Below, one piece after another: positions 13,335 to 13,536 of a stretch of 13,536 nt of DNA. Positions within the stretch are counted from its first letter, which is position 1, and every line of letters begins with the position of its first letter. The stretch comes from JBAXTU01 sp037130015. GTDB lineage: Bacteria > Patescibacteriota > Patescibacteriia > 2-01-FULL-39-33. The notes under the pieces were generated by a model that worked only from the letters and a program-made list of their open reading frames with translations, was not told the origin of the DNA and ran no database searches. The stretch is taken from contig JBAXTU010000020.1 in assembly GCA_037130015.1 (NCBI GenBank), forward strand, positions 1-13,536, given 5' to 3'. The position numbers were made by a program, and so were the translations under genes.

Positions 13335-13408
13335 AGCGGTAGACCGGATTCGAACCGGCGACCTTCTCCTTGGCAAGGAGACGCTCTAGCCAACTGAGCT
13401 ATTCCCGC
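13335..13408 (-). tRNA. tRNA-Gly(GCC)
   Basis: The anticodon arm TCTCC-TTGCCAA-GGAGA gives GCC, and the discriminator is U, as in bacterial tRNA-Gly. D- and T-arms are standard (T-loop TTCGAAT). The acceptor 5' strand GCGGGAA faces CTACCGC, leaving mismatches at 5-68 (G-A) and 7-66 (A-C). CCA is not encoded. Confidence 0.92.
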
Positions 13409-13433
13409 AGTAATACTATTTTAGCAAACAATG

Positions 13434-13506
13434 TGCCGAGGGTCAGAATCGAACTGACATTTGAAGTTTTTCAGACTCCCGCCGTGACCAACTTGGCTAC
13501 CTCGGC
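13434..13506 (-). tRNA. tRNA-Phe(GAA)
   Basis: The acceptor GCCGAGG/CCTCGGC is perfect, the anticodon loop CTGAAAA gives GAA, and the T-arm is GTCAG-TTCGATT-CTGAC. The discriminator is A, and CCA is not encoded. It is the first tRNA in the transcribed order. Confidence 0.94.
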
Positions 13507-13516
13507 TTAAGGCTCA

Positions 13517-13522
13517 ATTATA
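13517..13522 (-). promoter_or_regulatory. -10 box of the tRNA cluster promoter
   Basis: On the minus strand TGTTATAAT (extended -10) lies ten bases before tRNA-Phe. Its -35 box would lie beyond the window edge, so the promoter is only half visible. Confidence 0.6.
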
Positions 13523-13536
13523 ACAAAAGAGTTTAG

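Overview
The window looks like a chromosomal segment of a Patescibacteria (candidate phyla radiation, CPR) bacterium. I infer this from gene content and style, not from a database match. The core genes are compact and fairly AT-rich. They lie end to end with gaps of a few bases and mostly lack Shine-Dalgarno sequences. Four of the five tRNA or tRNA-like units lack an encoded CCA, the RelA/SpoT homologue is short, and there is a large set of small proteins of unknown family. TGA is a normal stop (der ends on TGA), so the UGA-to-glycine code of Gracilibacteria and SR1 does not apply.

Positions 1-3813 form an accessory island on the + strand. It starts with the end of a gene with a DHHA1-like tail, followed by six small genes I cannot name (at 721, 1118, 1671, 2380, 2642 and 3190). 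Most of them have a strong Shine-Dalgarno, and several are separated by clear intrinsic terminators. Base composition shifts from gene to gene. A gene-poor stretch at 1989-2379 is packed with perfect hairpins and ends in a tRNA-like T-arm followed by ACCA; it is the best candidate here for an undescribed structured RNA. The last island gene is a zinc-binding/helix-turn-helix protein behind a near-perfect sigma70 promoter.

Positions 3883-11167 are core genes on the + strand: der and pth (ribosome assembly and peptidyl-tRNA recycling), dprA and topA (DNA uptake/recombination and supercoiling), and a truncated rel ((p)ppGpp metabolism). The der promoter sits so close to the ATG that the mRNA should be leaderless. 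Between pth and dprA are a minus-strand tRNA-like gene lacking five bases of its anticodon arm, a reading-frame remnant interrupted by TGA, and a strong terminator.

Positions 11138-12883 hold a bidirectional terminator and then parB and parA on the minus strand (chromosome partition). parA has a promoter with the same 6-base spacing to the ATG as der. The 3' half of a sortase gene abuts this promoter on the + strand and looks like a decayed gene. The window ends with four minus-strand tRNAs, transcribed in the order Phe(GAA), Gly(GCC), initiator Met(CAT), Met(CAT). Two of them have unusual bases: C33 in the initiator and acceptor mismatches in tRNA-Gly.
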